From: [Zimmermannella] faecalis ATCC 13722
Lineage (GTDB): Bacteria > Actinomycetota > Actinomycetes > Actinomycetales > Microbacteriaceae
Direction: 5' to 3'
NCBI RefSeq assembly: GCF_000381765.1
Contig: NZ_KB907078.1
Span: 124,001 to 188,000, forward strand
DNA: 64,000 bases
Under the pieces are notes generated by a model. That model ran no database searches. It saw only the letters and a program-made list of their open reading frames with translations, and was not told the DNA's origin. Shown one piece after another: positions 41,517-50,111 of this stretch. Every line of letters starts with the position of its first letter. Positions within the stretch are counted from its first letter, which is position 1. The position numbers were made by a program, and so were the translations under genes.

Positions 41517-41873
41517 ATGACGACACTTGGTATTGGTGGGCTGTTTTTTCGCAGCCGCGACCCCGACGCCCGCGCGGCCTGGTACCGCGAGCACCTCGGC
41601 ATTGACGCCGGCCACGACGCGATTTGGAAGCAGGACGCTGGGATGACGGTCTTCGCGCCGTTCCCCTCCGACAGCGACTACTTTGCCGACGACCAGTCGT
41701 TCATGCTGAACCTCCGCGTCACCAATCTCGACCACCTCGTAGCGCGGCTCACCGCGGCCGGCATCGACGTCGACGCCCGCCCCGAGTGGGACACCGAGAT
41801 TGGCCGCTTCGTGCGCATCCACGACCCCGAGGGTCTGCCGCTCGAGCTGTGGGAACTCCCGGCCGACAGCTGA
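41517..41873 (+). CDS. VOC/glyoxalase-fold protein
   Basis: This 118-residue protein is a single-chain VOC pair: IGGLFFRSRDPDARAAWYREHLG and FVRIHDPEGLPLELWEL, the latter with the Glu common in metal-binding members. It forms a dimer in most relatives. Function (lyase, dioxygenase-like or resistance protein) is not evident. Its message appears leaderless. Confidence 0.82.
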   Translation: MTTLGIGGLFFRSRDPDARAAWYREHLGIDAGHDAIWKQDAGMTVFAPFPSDSDYFADDQSFMLNLRVTNLDHLVARLTAAGIDVDARPEWDTEIGRFVRIHDPEGLPLELWELPADS

Positions 41874-41967
41874 CGTTTCGTCGCCGCGCATCCACGCCCA
41901 GCGGCGAACGCCCCCACGGCCGCGAGCGGATACGCGGCCGCGAGCGGATACGCGCGACATACAGCCC

Positions 41968-42047
41968 ACGACTGGCGCCGCTGCGAACAACTGGCGCTGT
42001 CATAACGGCGCCAGTTGTCGCTGGCGGCGCCACTTGTCGCTGGCGGT
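41968..42047. repeat. GGCGCCAGTTGTC intergenic repeat, copy 2 of 3
   Basis: The hairpin arms are 41987-42000 and 42005-42018, with one G-T pair and loop CATA. It sits between the convergent VOC and PPOX genes. A core of about 40 bp is identical to copy 3. Confidence 0.85.
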
Positions 42048-42110
42048 GACGGTGGCGTCGACGAGCACGACGACGCCCGCCCCGGATTCCCCGGCGCGGC
42101 GAAGCCGCCG

Positions 42111-42596
42111 CTACAGCTCGGTGGTCGCCGAGGTGCCGGGGCCGTCGGTGCCCCGGATCTTGGCGGCCAGGATCTTCACCGCCGCGATCGTCTTATTGCC
42201 CTCAACGCCCCAGAACTGGGCTGACTCGGGCACGACCTTGAGCAGCCCGAGATTGGGGTCGTCCTTGCCACCATCGAAGTACGAGGAGACCTGGCCGTCC
42301 CAGAGCTCCTCGACCTTGGCTCGGTCGTCCACGAATTCGGCGGTGCCTGCGACCGAGAGCCACGACCCGGTCTCCGCGAAGGCGAGGTTCACCTGCGGGT
42401 TCTCGCGGATCGCATCCGCTTGATCGCCCTGCAGTCCGATGAAGAACCAGGCGACGGCGTCGTCATCAACCGCCTGCGCAGTCATCGGATGCGAGACAAT
42501 CTTGCCTTCCTTCGTTGCAGTGGAGAGCATGAGGATCTGCTCGCCTCGCATGATCTCGAGGACCTGCTCCCTGCTCAACTCATCCTTCGTACCCAT
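42111..42596 (-). CDS. Pyridoxamine 5'-phosphate oxidase family / general stress protein 26-like
   Basis: This 161-residue protein has the split-barrel flavin-binding fold of general stress protein 26 and F420/FMN PPOX-class proteins: ILMLSTATKEGKIVSHPMT, VAWFFIGLQGDQADAIREN and SWLSVAGTAEFVDD. GGGAGGCCCC lies before the ATG at 42596, which is preferred over a longer frame entering the intergenic repeat. The cofactor and substrate are unknown. Confidence 0.83.
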   Translation of the reverse strand: MGTKDELSREQVLEIMRGEQILMLSTATKEGKIVSHPMTAQAVDDDAVAWFFIGLQGDQADAIRENPQVNLAFAETGSWLSVAGTAEFVDDRAKVEELWDGQVSSYFDGGKDDPNLGLLKVVPESAQFWGVEGNKTIAAVKILAAKIRGTDGPGTSATTEL

Positions 42597-42747
42597 GGGG
42601 CCTCCCTCGCCATCGAAGTTCCGCCGATCGTACGTAGACGGCCTGACCGGGCACTCAGGCACTGACCGACTGGTTTCAGAGCCTCGGGGCGACCAATTGC
42701 CCGGTCGTGGCCGCGCGATCGAGGTGCCGGCGCAGTTCACAACCCGC

Positions 42748-42831
42748 GACTGGCGCTGCTACGAACAACTGGCGCTGTCATAACGGCGCCAGTTGTCGCT
42801 GGCTGCGCCGGTTGTCGCTGGCGGCGCCAGC
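42748..42831. repeat. GGCGCCAGTTGTC intergenic repeat, copy 3 of 3
   Basis: The hairpin arms are 42765-42778 and 42783-42796 with loop CATA, flanked by further GGTTGTCGCTGGCGGCGCC units. The 352-bp gap 42597-42948 holds this repeat and the tRNA terminator; no gene is seen. Confidence 0.85.
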
Positions 42832-42900
42832 GCGGCCGGGCACCCCCGCGCAGCAGTGGCCCACCGGCCGGCGCAGCAGCGACCGCACCCGGGAACGACA

Positions 42901-42943
42901 AAGGCCCCGACTCCTCAGCGTTTTGCTGAGAACTCGGGGCCTT
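42901..42943 (-). terminator. Terminator of the tRNA-Ser gene
   Basis: AAGGCCCCGA pairs with TCGGGGCCTT and CTCAGC with GCTGAG inside it; on the minus strand the stem is followed by TTTGTCG. Confidence 0.7.
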
Positions 42944-42948
42944 CGACC

Positions 42949-43038
42949 TGGCGGTGACGGTGGGATTTGAACCCACGGTGGAGTCGCCCCCACACAACAT
43001 TTCGAGTGTTGCACCTTCGGCCGCTCGGACACGTCACC
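42949..43038 (-). tRNA. tRNA-Ser (anticodon CGA)
   Basis: Read on the minus strand the gene starts GGTGACG at 43038 and closes with CGTCACC, discriminator G at 42952 and an encoded CCA at 42951-42949. The T arm reads GGGTTCAAATCCC, the anticodon stem CAACA/TGTTG encloses CTCGAAA, and a long variable arm marks a class-II serine tRNA for the UCG codon. Confidence 0.95.
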
Positions 43039-43107
43039 AGCGTCAATTTTAATCACATTTCTCGCAGCCCGCGCAACTTTTTCTTTCCTCGGTACGATTC
43101 GCACGAG

Positions 43108-44832
43108 ATGACTCCCGACCGAACCCCCGCATCCGACCGCAACGCCAAACGCCTCGCCTGGATCACCGCAGCGGCCGCCGCCGTCATCCTCGCGATCGTC
43201 GCCGCCATCGCGTTCCTCCCCCGCGAGACCAGCACGACGACCGCCACGACCTCCGCCCCCGAGAGCACGACCCCCACGCCAACCCCGACGCCGAGCGCCG
43301 CCGAGACCCTCGACGCCCCCGGCTTCGACCCGAACCCGGGCGCATTCACCCTGCCCGACGCATCCGGCACACCCATCGAGGCAAGCTTCGCCCTCGCCGA
43401 CGACGCGACGCCGTGGGGCGGCACCGTCGGCTTCAGCTTCGAGGCCACCGAGCTCGCGAACCCCGCCTGGAACTCCGACAACTCGAACCTCACGGTCATG
43501 CTCGCGGGAGTCGAGCATCCTGCCCTGCGCTTCGGCGGGAACAAGGTCGACCGCCGCATGTGGTGGACCACCTCAGACGAGCCCGCCCCGAGCTGGGCCG
43601 AGGCGACCGTGACCCCCGCCGACCTCGAGCGCGTCGCGGCCGTCGCCCACGAGATCGACGCCGAGGTGACGCTCGTCGTCGACCTCGGCCACGACGACCC
43701 CGACCGCGCCGCCGACATGGTGAAGCACGCGTACGCGGCGTTCGGCGACTCGCTGCTCGCGATCACGATCGGCAACGAACCAAACGGCTACTCCCCCGAG
43801 GCGCAGCCCGACCTCGCGGTGCGCGGCGACGACTGGGACACCGACGCCTACCAAGACGCGCTCGAGGAGTACGGCGACGCGATCGAGGCGGCCGCCCCCG
43901 GCACGACGTTCGCCGGCCCGGGCGCCTACGACACGACCTGGATGCGCGCCTACGTCGAATCATCGCTGCCGAACAAGGTCGCGGTGACGCAGCATTGGTA
44001 CCCGCTGTGGCGGTGCGACGGGCCCGACTCGGCACCGTCGAATCCGACGATCGAAGACATGACCGCGCCGACGCTGCGTGAGACGACGCGCAAGATCATC
44101 GGCCAGGGCGCGAAGGTCGCCGCCGAGGCGAACCTGCCGCTGTGGATCGAAGAAACCGGCCCCACCTCATGCTCGGGCGGCAACGAAACGTCGCGCACGC
44201 ACGCCCAGGCACTCTGGACCGCCGACTACTCCCTCACCGCAGCCGAGACCGGGGCCGAGCGCATCGCGTTCCACTCGATGCTCGGCGCGTGCGATGGCGG
44301 CGCGCCCATGAGCCCGGTGTGCGCGACGGGCAACGTGAACGACCCGGGCGAGCTCATCCAGGGCCGAACCTCGTACCTCGCGCTCATGCAGCTGAGCTGG
44401 ATCCCCGCCGGTCACCTCCTCACGCCCACCGTCTCGGGCAACGGCGAGACGACGGTGCACGCGGTCGCGGGCGACGACGGCTCGCTCACGTTCGTCATCG
44501 TCGACCTGCGTGACCCAGCCGACGGCGGCGACGCCGTGCCGGTCGAGATCTCGGCACCGACGGGGCTCGACGGCGGCTCGGATGCGCCAACCGCCTGGGC
44601 GCCCGAGTCGGGTTCGACTCTTTCGGGCGCATCCCTCGACGCGACGGCGAGTTCGCTGCCGGCGATGGCTCCCGTGGAGTCGAAGCTCGCTCAGCTCACG
44701 CTGACGGCCGATTCGCCGGTGACGCTCTCGAGCGCGCCGGGATCGACGACGGTGGTGACGTTTGATCCGGTCGGTGGCGGCCACGCCGCGCCGGATGCGC
44801 CGACGGCGTCGCCCTCCGCGACCGCCGAGTGA
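43108..44832 (+). CDS. Membrane-anchored glycoside hydrolase, GH79-like
   Basis: This 574-residue protein has one N-terminal membrane segment (WITAAAAAVILAIVAAIAFL), a Thr/Pro/Ser linker and an extracellular TIM barrel of clan GH-A. ALRFGGNKVDRRMWW is typical of GH79 (beta-glucuronidase/heparanase); the acid/base Glu is in TIGNEPNGY and the nucleophile Glu in LWIEETGP. A beta-sandwich and a Pro/Ser/Thr tail follow. The ATG at 43108 begins just before the membrane anchor; the frame upstream runs through the tRNA gene. Substrates could be plant glucuronides or arabinogalactan. It stands alone on its strand. Confidence 0.78.
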   Translation: MTPDRTPASDRNAKRLAWITAAAAAVILAIVAAIAFLPRETSTTTATTSAPESTTPTPTPTPSAAETLDAPGFDPNPGAFTLPDASGTPIEASFALADDATPWGGTVGFSFEATELANPAWNSDNSNLTVMLAGVEHPALRFGGNKVDRRMWWTTSDEPAPSWAEATVTPADLERVAAVAHEIDAEVTLVVDLGHDDPDRAADMVKHAYAAFGDSLLAITIGNEPNGYSPEAQPDLAVRGDDWDTDAYQDALEEYGDAIEAAAPGTTFAGPGAYDTTWMRAYVESSLPNKVAVTQHWYPLWRCDGPDSAPSNPTIEDMTAPTLRETTRKIIGQGAKVAAEANLPLWIEETGPTSCSGGNETSRTHAQALWTADYSLTAAETGAERIAFHSMLGACDGGAPMSPVCATGNVNDPGELIQGRTSYLALMQLSWIPAGHLLTPTVSGNGETTVHAVAGDDGSLTFVIVDLRDPADGGDAVPVEISAPTGLDGGSDAPTAWAPESGSTLSGASLDATASSLPAMAPVESKLAQLTLTADSPVTLSSAPGSTTVVTFDPVGGGHAAPDAPTASPSATAE

Positions 44833-44884
44833 GGCTGCGCGCGACGTGCGTCGTGGCGCCGCGGCCGACGACGCTGCTGAATGA

Positions 44885-45032
44885 GTGCATCCTGCGGCGA
44901 GCGGCATGACGGCACACCATGCACCCGGTCACCGTTCGATGCACCCACTCGGCGAGGAGGTGCATCCTGCGGCGAAGGGCGGTACCGCGCACCATGCGGC
45001 CGCTCGCCGTGCGATACCGCCACTCGCGAAGG
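44885..45032. repeat. Two direct copies of a GTGCATCCTGCGGCGA repeat
   Basis: Units of about 73 bp begin at 44885 and 44960 (75-bp period). They share GTGCATCCTGCGGCGA at the start, CACCATGC in the middle and CCACTC near the end; internal arms differ but can still pair, for example GGCGGTA with TACCGCC in the second. An inverted relative lies at 51178-51233. The 299-bp gap 44833-45131 holds these and the radA promoter. Confidence 0.75.
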
Positions 45033-45119
45033 GCAGCGATCAATGACGGCCGGCGCAAGAGCCGCCGTTCGCGAGGACCCACCCCTGTGGACAACGCCGC
45101 CCGTGTCGGAGGCCGCGCC

Positions 45120-45125
45120 TAGGCT
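45120..45125 (+). promoter_or_regulatory. -10 element of a leaderless promoter (radA)
   Basis: TAGGCT is followed by 6 nt and the ATG at 45132. Confidence 0.6.
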
Positions 45126-45131
45126 GGTCGT

Positions 45132-46493
45132 ATGGCCACGAAAAGCAAGCAGCGCAACACGTTTGAGTGCACCGAGTGCGGCGCCGAGACCGTGAAGTGG
45201 GTCGGCCGCTGCCCCGAGTGCCAGGCGTGGGGGTCCGTGGTCGAGAAGGGCACGAAGTCGGGCATCGCGGCGCGCGCCTCGGCAATCGCGCCGTCGCATC
45301 CGGCCCTCCCGATCACCGAGATTCCGCACGATAGCGCGGCGCAGCACCACGCAACCGGCATCGGCGAGTTCGACCGCGTGCTCGGCGGCGGCATCGTGCC
45401 GGGCGCGGCGATTCTGCTCTCGGGCGAGCCCGGCGTCGGCAAGTCGACGCTGCTGCTCGAGACCGCCTCGCGCATCGCGGCGACCGGCGCGCGAGTGCTC
45501 TACGTGTCGGGCGAAGAGTCGGTGACGCAGGTTCGGATGCGCGCCGAGCGCACCGACGCGCTGCAGCCGACGCTGTTCCTCGCGGCCGAGACCGACCTCG
45601 AAACGGTGCTCGGCCACATCGAGCAGACTGATCCGGCGCTGCTCATCGTCGACTCGGTGCAGACCGTCTCGTCGGCGAACATCGACTCGCTCGCGGGGCA
45701 GCCGAGCCAGGTGCGAGAGGTCGCGTCGGCGATCATCCGGGCGGCGAAGACCCGCAACATGCCCGCGATTCTCGTCGGCCACGTCACGAAAGACGGCAAC
45801 GTCGCGGGCCCGCGCCTGCTCGAACACCTCGTCGACGTCGTCGCCCACGTCGAGGGCGACCGGCAGACAGCGCTGCGCTTCGTGCGCACGCTGAAGAACC
45901 GCTTCGGGCCGACCGACGAGGTCGGCTGCTTCGAGATGTCGGGCGAGGGCATGACCGAGGTGCCCGACCCCTCGTCACTCTTCGTGAGCGAGCGCGACAA
46001 CCCCGTCGCCGGCTCGGCGATCACGATCGCCCTCGAGGGCAAGCGCGCGCTTCCCGTCGAGGTGCAGGCGCTCGTCGTGCCGACCCAGGCGCCGAACCCC
46101 CGCCGCATCACGAACGGCGTCGACTCGAGCCGCGTCGCGATGATCCTCGCCGTGCTCGAGCGCCGCTGCGGCACCGCCCTGAGCGACCACGACGTCTACG
46201 TCTCGACGGTCGGCGGGGTGCGCCTCACCGAGCCCGCGGCCGACCTCGCGATCGCGGTCGCGCTGCAGTCGGCGAAGCGCGGCGTCTCGACGGCACCAAA
46301 CACGGTCGTCGTCGGCGAGATCAGCCTCGTCGGCGAGATTCGGCACGTCGCCGCAGAAGACCAGCGGTTCACCGAAGCGCAGCGGCTCGGATATACGAAG
46401 CGCTTCGGCCCCGAGCGTGGCACCGTGCGCCGGGCGCTCGACTTCGCGCTCGCGACGATCAGCCCGGCCGAGCCGCCGAAGCTGCGCCGGTAG
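45132..46493 (+). CDS. radA: DNA repair protein RadA/Sms
   Basis: This 453-residue protein works in branch migration and processing of recombination intermediates. Domains in order are a C4 zinc finger (ECTECGAETVKWVGRCPECQ), a RecA-like ATPase with Walker A GEPGVGKST, the RadA-specific KNRFG motif (TLKNRFGPTDEVG) and a C-terminal Lon-protease-like domain (SSRVAMILAVLERRCG; GEISLVGEIRHV). Length is normal. The message appears leaderless. Confidence 0.96.
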   Translation: MATKSKQRNTFECTECGAETVKWVGRCPECQAWGSVVEKGTKSGIAARASAIAPSHPALPITEIPHDSAAQHHATGIGEFDRVLGGGIVPGAAILLSGEPGVGKSTLLLETASRIAATGARVLYVSGEESVTQVRMRAERTDALQPTLFLAAETDLETVLGHIEQTDPALLIVDSVQTVSSANIDSLAGQPSQVREVASAIIRAAKTRNMPAILVGHVTKDGNVAGPRLLEHLVDVVAHVEGDRQTALRFVRTLKNRFGPTDEVGCFEMSGEGMTEVPDPSSLFVSERDNPVAGSAITIALEGKRALPVEVQALVVPTQAPNPRRITNGVDSSRVAMILAVLERRCGTALSDHDVYVSTVGGVRLTEPAADLAIAVALQSAKRGVSTAPNTVVVGEISLVGEIRHVAAEDQRFTEAQRLGYTKRFGPERGTVRRALDFALATISPAEPPKLRR

Positions 46494-46551
46494 CCGCGCG
46501 GGCCTCGCGCGCAGCAGCCGGCTGCGTCGCGGTCCGCGCCCCGCGCATCCG

Positions 46552-47265
46552 CTACTGCAGGTCGAAGTACGTCGGCTCCGACGCGACCCCGCCGATCGAC
46601 ACGCTCAGTGAGTAGTACGCGCCACCGCCGACCGCGGCGGGCCGCGAATCGGAGTCGCACGTGTCGGGCGACGAGCGTTCCCGCACCCACTCGATCTCGG
46701 GGGCGGTCACCTCTTTGCCCGGCGTGAGCTCAACGACCTGGCTCGTGCCGCCGGTCTGGCAGTGCGTCGACACCCAGATCGTGTCGCTGCCCGACATGAT
46801 CGTGTACACCTGCGCCGACGTTCCGACGTCCATGATGCAGGGCGCATCGCTCGTGTTCACGACCTTGAGCGACAGCTTCGGCAGCGCGTCGGCCGCGTAG
46901 CTCTCCGCGTCGGTGATCGCGGTGACGGTGACGTCGTCCTCGGTGCAGACGGGGGTGGATGTTTCGGTCGGCTCGGGCGACTCGGTCGGTTCCGGCGTCG
47001 GCTCGGGTGTCGCGGTGTCGCCCGGGTTCGCGGGCGTCGCGTCGGTGGAGGAGGTCGGCGCGACCTGCGCGCCCGTCTCAACCGGCGTATCCCCGCCCCG
47101 CAGCGCGCCGACGAGCGCGGCAACACCCCACCACACGAGCAGCACGACCACGACGACTAGCAGCGCCGCTACGAGTCGCCGACGGCGATACACCGCCGCG
47201 CTCGGCTTCTTGCCTGCGCCCCGCTGTTCACTGCCCTGCCCCGTGTCACCACCCTGCCCGCTCAT
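46552..47265 (-). CDS. Single-pass membrane protein with extracellular beta domain, unknown function
   Basis: This 237-residue protein has a short basic cytoplasmic N-terminus, one membrane helix (LVAALLVVVVVLLVWWGVAAL), a linker rich in Thr, Pro and Glu and a C-terminal extracellular domain of about 120 residues with four cysteines (SDAPCIMDVG, STHCQTGG, DTCDSD and an earlier VCTEDD). The pattern is common in Micrococcales envelope proteins. The gene is followed, 58 bp away and in convergent sense, by radA. A -10 TAGGCT lies 7 nt before the ATG. Confidence 0.75.
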   Translation of the reverse strand: MSGQGGDTGQGSEQRGAGKKPSAAVYRRRRLVAALLVVVVVLLVWWGVAALVGALRGGDTPVETGAQVAPTSSTDATPANPGDTATPEPTPEPTESPEPTETSTPVCTEDDVTVTAITDAESYAADALPKLSLKVVNTSDAPCIMDVGTSAQVYTIMSGSDTIWVSTHCQTGGTSQVVELTPGKEVTAPEIEWVRERSSPDTCDSDSRPAAVGGGAYYSLSVSIGGVASEPTYFDLQ

Positions 47266-47272
47266 GCGCTCA

Positions 47273-47278
47273 AGCCTA
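47273..47278 (-). promoter_or_regulatory. -10 element of a probably leaderless promoter (membrane protein gene)
   Basis: TAGGCT on the minus strand is followed by 7 nt and the ATG at 47265. Confidence 0.5.
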
Positions 47279-47282
47279 AACG

Positions 47283-47320
47283 GCCACGGCGGGCGAAGCC
47301 GGAGCCTCGCCCGCCGTGGC
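47283..47320 (-). terminator. Terminator of the nucleotidase gene
   Basis: A perfect 14-bp stem, GCCACGGCGGGCGA with TCGCCCGCCGTGGC, encloses a 10-nt loop just after the nucleotidase stop. Confidence 0.65.
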
Positions 47321-47351
47321 GGTGTGTTGCGTTGTGCCTAGTGCGTGTTGC

Positions 47352-49988
47352 CTACGCGTCGCCGCGGCGGCGCACCAGCATGAGCGTCAGGCCGAGCGCG
47401 AGGGCGAGCACGCCCGCCGCGATACCCGCGAACATCGCGGTCTCGTTCGCACCGGTCACGGCGAGCCCGTCGTTCGAGCCGTTGTCGCCGTCACCCTTGC
47501 CGGGGATGTCACCCGAGTCGCCTTCGGTCGGGGAGGCCCCGCCGTCGTCATCGCCGACCGTGAAGGTCACCGACGCGGCGAGCTCGCCCTGGGTCGCCGA
47601 CACCGTGTAGGTGCCGGCCGGCCACTCGAGGTTGTCCTCGATGACGGCGCCCGTGTCGGCGTCGACCGTGCGGTACGTGAGGGTGCCGCCGAACATGCCG
47701 TCAGCATCCGCCTGCACCTCCTCGACCTCCGAGGTCGCGCCCGAGGCGTCGGTGATCGAGATCGTCACGGCCTCGTTCGGGGTGAAGTACGCGCCGGCGT
47801 ACTGGATGCCCTCGGCCGACTCCGCGAACGTGTAGTGCTCCTGCTCGGTGACGATCGTCGGGTCCTGCACCTGCGTCTCGGTCGGCGACTGCGTCGGGTC
47901 GGTCTGCGACGGCGACGGCGACGGGGTCGGTGGCGTGGTCTGCGCCTCGGTGACGGTGAGCGGCAGGTTCACGGTCGAGCCCGAGGGCTGCGCGACGAGC
48001 TGCACCGTGTAGTCACCGGCGGCGGTGTCGGCCGGGACCGTGAGGGTGACGGCGGCGGCCGTGCCCTCGTCGCCCGCTTCGAGCGTGCCCTCGCCGATGA
48101 CCTGACCGTCGAGCTGCACCTCGACCGAGGTGTTCTCGACCGCGTCGAGCGACGTGAGGTCGGTGTCGCTCACGGTGAACTCAAGCGAGTCGCCCGCGGC
48201 GACCGACGGGGTCGTGCCCGCTTCGCCGAAGTAGTCGGCTACCTGGAAGTTGCCGCGCGTCTGGTTCGGCACGAGTTCCTGGTTCGGCTGGCTCTGCACG
48301 TACTGCACGAACGCGTCGAGGTCGACCGAACCGGTGTCGTAGACACCCTCGTTGTTGTTGATCGAGAAGAAGTTGTCGCCGCCCGCTGCGAGGAACGACG
48401 GCATGACGACCTTGTAGACCTGGTCGTCGACGAGCGCCTCACCGTCGATGTACACCGACGTGATGTGGCTGCCCTGCGTCGTGAGCGGGTCGTCGGAGGT
48501 CGAGCCGGTGTAGGTGTAGTCGACGTTCGACGACACCCCGAGCTGCAGGTACGGACGCGACGGCACGGCGCCCTCGGCGTCGACCTGCCACTGCTCCTCG
48601 AGCACGTTCTTCAGCTCGGCGCCGGTGAGCGACACGACCGAGAGGTTGTTCACGAACGGGAGCACGACCTGCGCATCCTTGTACGTGAGCACACCGTCGC
48701 CGGCGATGTCGGCGCGCAGGCCGCCCGGGTTCATGATCGACAGGTCGGCGTCGAGCGCCTCGGTACCGACGCTCTGCGCCCAGCCGACCATCGAGTCGGC
48801 GATGAGCGTGCCGAGCGTCGACGTCGCGGCACGGTTGTCTTCAACCGTCACGTTGCCGTTCTCGTCGTAGGTCTTGCCGCGGGTGATGTCGTCGTTCACG
48901 ACGCCGATCTGCTCAGCGCCGAGCACCTCGGCCTCTTCGAGCGCGGCCTCCTGAATCGCGACGACCTCGTCGTAGGTCGCGCGCGAGGCGTCAGAGAGGG
49001 TCGTGTAGTCGACGCGCGGGGCGCTCTCGCCCTCGGCGTCCTCCACGAACGTCGGAATCACCGACGACGACGAGGCGACGACGTTGCCGTCGGCGTCAAC
49101 GTCGAGCACGATCTGCCCGACGTTCTCGGCGTACTGGCCGGCCTGCACGACCTGGCGGGTCTTGCCGTCAACCGTGGTCTCGTAGTTGTAGGCCTGGTGC
49201 GTGTGGGCCTCGTAGATCGCGTCGACGTCGGTCGAGGTCTCCTCGGCCATCTTCACGAACGTCGCGTTCGAGGCGTTCGAGTCGTAGCTGCCGCTCGTCG
49301 GGCCGCCCTCGTGGTACGAGGCGATGATGATGTCGGCTTCGCCGTTCGAGTCATCGCCGTCGGAAAGCTCGGCGGCGACCTCGTTGACCGCGTCAACCGG
49401 GTCGGTGAACGTGAGGCCCTCGATGCCCGCGGGGCTCACGCCCGACGCGGTCGACTCCGTCACGGCGCCGATCACGGCGACCGTGAAGCCCTCGATTTCG
49501 AAGGTGTTGTAGGCGTCGAGCAGCAGCGTGCCGTCTTCCTTGACGACGTTCGCCGCGAGCAGCGACCCGAACTCCTCCTGGATCGCGAGCGCATCCTCTT
49601 GGCCCTTGTCGAACTCGTGGTTGCCCGAGGTGAACGAGTCGACGCCGAGCGCGACGAGCGCGTCCTTCGTGGGCTGGTCACCGGCGACCGACGACTCGAA
49701 CTCCGACGCGCCAACCTGGTCACCGTTGCCGATGATGAGGCTGTTGTCGGCGCCGAAGGTGTCCTGCACCTGCAGCACGTTCGCGGCGAACGCGTCGACC
49801 TGCGTGATGCGGCCGTGGAAGTCGTTAAAGCCGATGAGGTTGATCTGGGTGGTGCCGGCGGTGGGCTGAATAACCTCGCCGGTCGACAGGGCATCGGCCT
49901 GCGCCGGTGCCACGAACGCGGTGACGGCGAGTGCGCAGCCGGCAGTGGCTGCGACACCGCCCTTCACCATCTTGGACTTGTGAGCCAC
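47352..49988 (-). CDS. Cell-wall-anchored 5'-nucleotidase / 2',3'-cyclic phosphodiesterase, UshA family
   Basis: This 878-residue secreted enzyme dephosphorylates nucleotides. After a signal peptide (AGCALAVTAFVAPAQADA) come the calcineurin-like metallophosphatase domain (GFNDFHGRI, IGNGDQVGASEF, SGNHEFDKG, ASYHEGGP, EAHTHQAYN), the UshA C-terminal domain (MNPGGLRADI; AAGGDNFFSI), Ig-like domains and a sorting tail LAVTG, hydrophobic helix and RRRGDA for an actinobacterial sortase. The GTG at 49988 has AGGAGG upstream. The protein is longer than E. coli UshA because of the extra wall-proximal domains. Its promoter carries Pho-box-like repeats. Confidence 0.9.
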   Translation of the reverse strand: MAHKSKMVKGGVAATAGCALAVTAFVAPAQADALSTGEVIQPTAGTTQINLIGFNDFHGRITQVDAFAANVLQVQDTFGADNSLIIGNGDQVGASEFESSVAGDQPTKDALVALGVDSFTSGNHEFDKGQEDALAIQEEFGSLLAANVVKEDGTLLLDAYNTFEIEGFTVAVIGAVTESTASGVSPAGIEGLTFTDPVDAVNEVAAELSDGDDSNGEADIIIASYHEGGPTSGSYDSNASNATFVKMAEETSTDVDAIYEAHTHQAYNYETTVDGKTRQVVQAGQYAENVGQIVLDVDADGNVVASSSSVIPTFVEDAEGESAPRVDYTTLSDASRATYDEVVAIQEAALEEAEVLGAEQIGVVNDDITRGKTYDENGNVTVEDNRAATSTLGTLIADSMVGWAQSVGTEALDADLSIMNPGGLRADIAGDGVLTYKDAQVVLPFVNNLSVVSLTGAELKNVLEEQWQVDAEGAVPSRPYLQLGVSSNVDYTYTGSTSDDPLTTQGSHITSVYIDGEALVDDQVYKVVMPSFLAAGGDNFFSINNNEGVYDTGSVDLDAFVQYVQSQPNQELVPNQTRGNFQVADYFGEAGTTPSVAAGDSLEFTVSDTDLTSLDAVENTSVEVQLDGQVIGEGTLEAGDEGTAAAVTLTVPADTAAGDYTVQLVAQPSGSTVNLPLTVTEAQTTPPTPSPSPSQTDPTQSPTETQVQDPTIVTEQEHYTFAESAEGIQYAGAYFTPNEAVTISITDASGATSEVEEVQADADGMFGGTLTYRTVDADTGAVIEDNLEWPAGTYTVSATQGELAASVTFTVGDDDGGASPTEGDSGDIPGKGDGDNGSNDGLAVTGANETAMFAGIAAGVLALALGLTLMLVRRRGDA

Positions 49989-50036
49989 TTGGCCTCCTGT
50001 TGCTGGAAGTTGAACTCGGCAAGAGTTTCACTCCCA

Positions 50037-50064
50037 AGTAACGATCAGGTAAAGCTCAGGCAAT
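50037..50064 (-). promoter_or_regulatory. Pho-box-like 11-bp direct repeats upstream of the nucleotidase gene
   Basis: On the plus strand AGTAAC (50037), GGTAAA (50048) and the weaker GGCAAT (50059) recur every 11 bp, about 50-75 bp before the start. The gap 49989-50111 holds no gene. Confidence 0.55.
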
Positions 50065-50111
50065 AGCAAGCCCTTGACGTCGGTTGACGCCGAATTCGTG
50101 CCGAACTGCGG

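Noticed and set aside
41385-42831. Possible CRISPR array or insertion-sequence ends
   Set aside because: The repeats are separated by whole genes, have no regular spacers and no cas or transposase gene nearby; they are isolated hairpins.
47316-50066. A 916-codon open frame on the plus strand opposite the nucleotidase gene
   Set aside because: It is the antisense shadow of a high-GC gene: composition is dominated by Arg, Val, Asp and Gly, there is no family motif, and the minus strand has a clear signal peptide, catalytic motifs and sorting tail.
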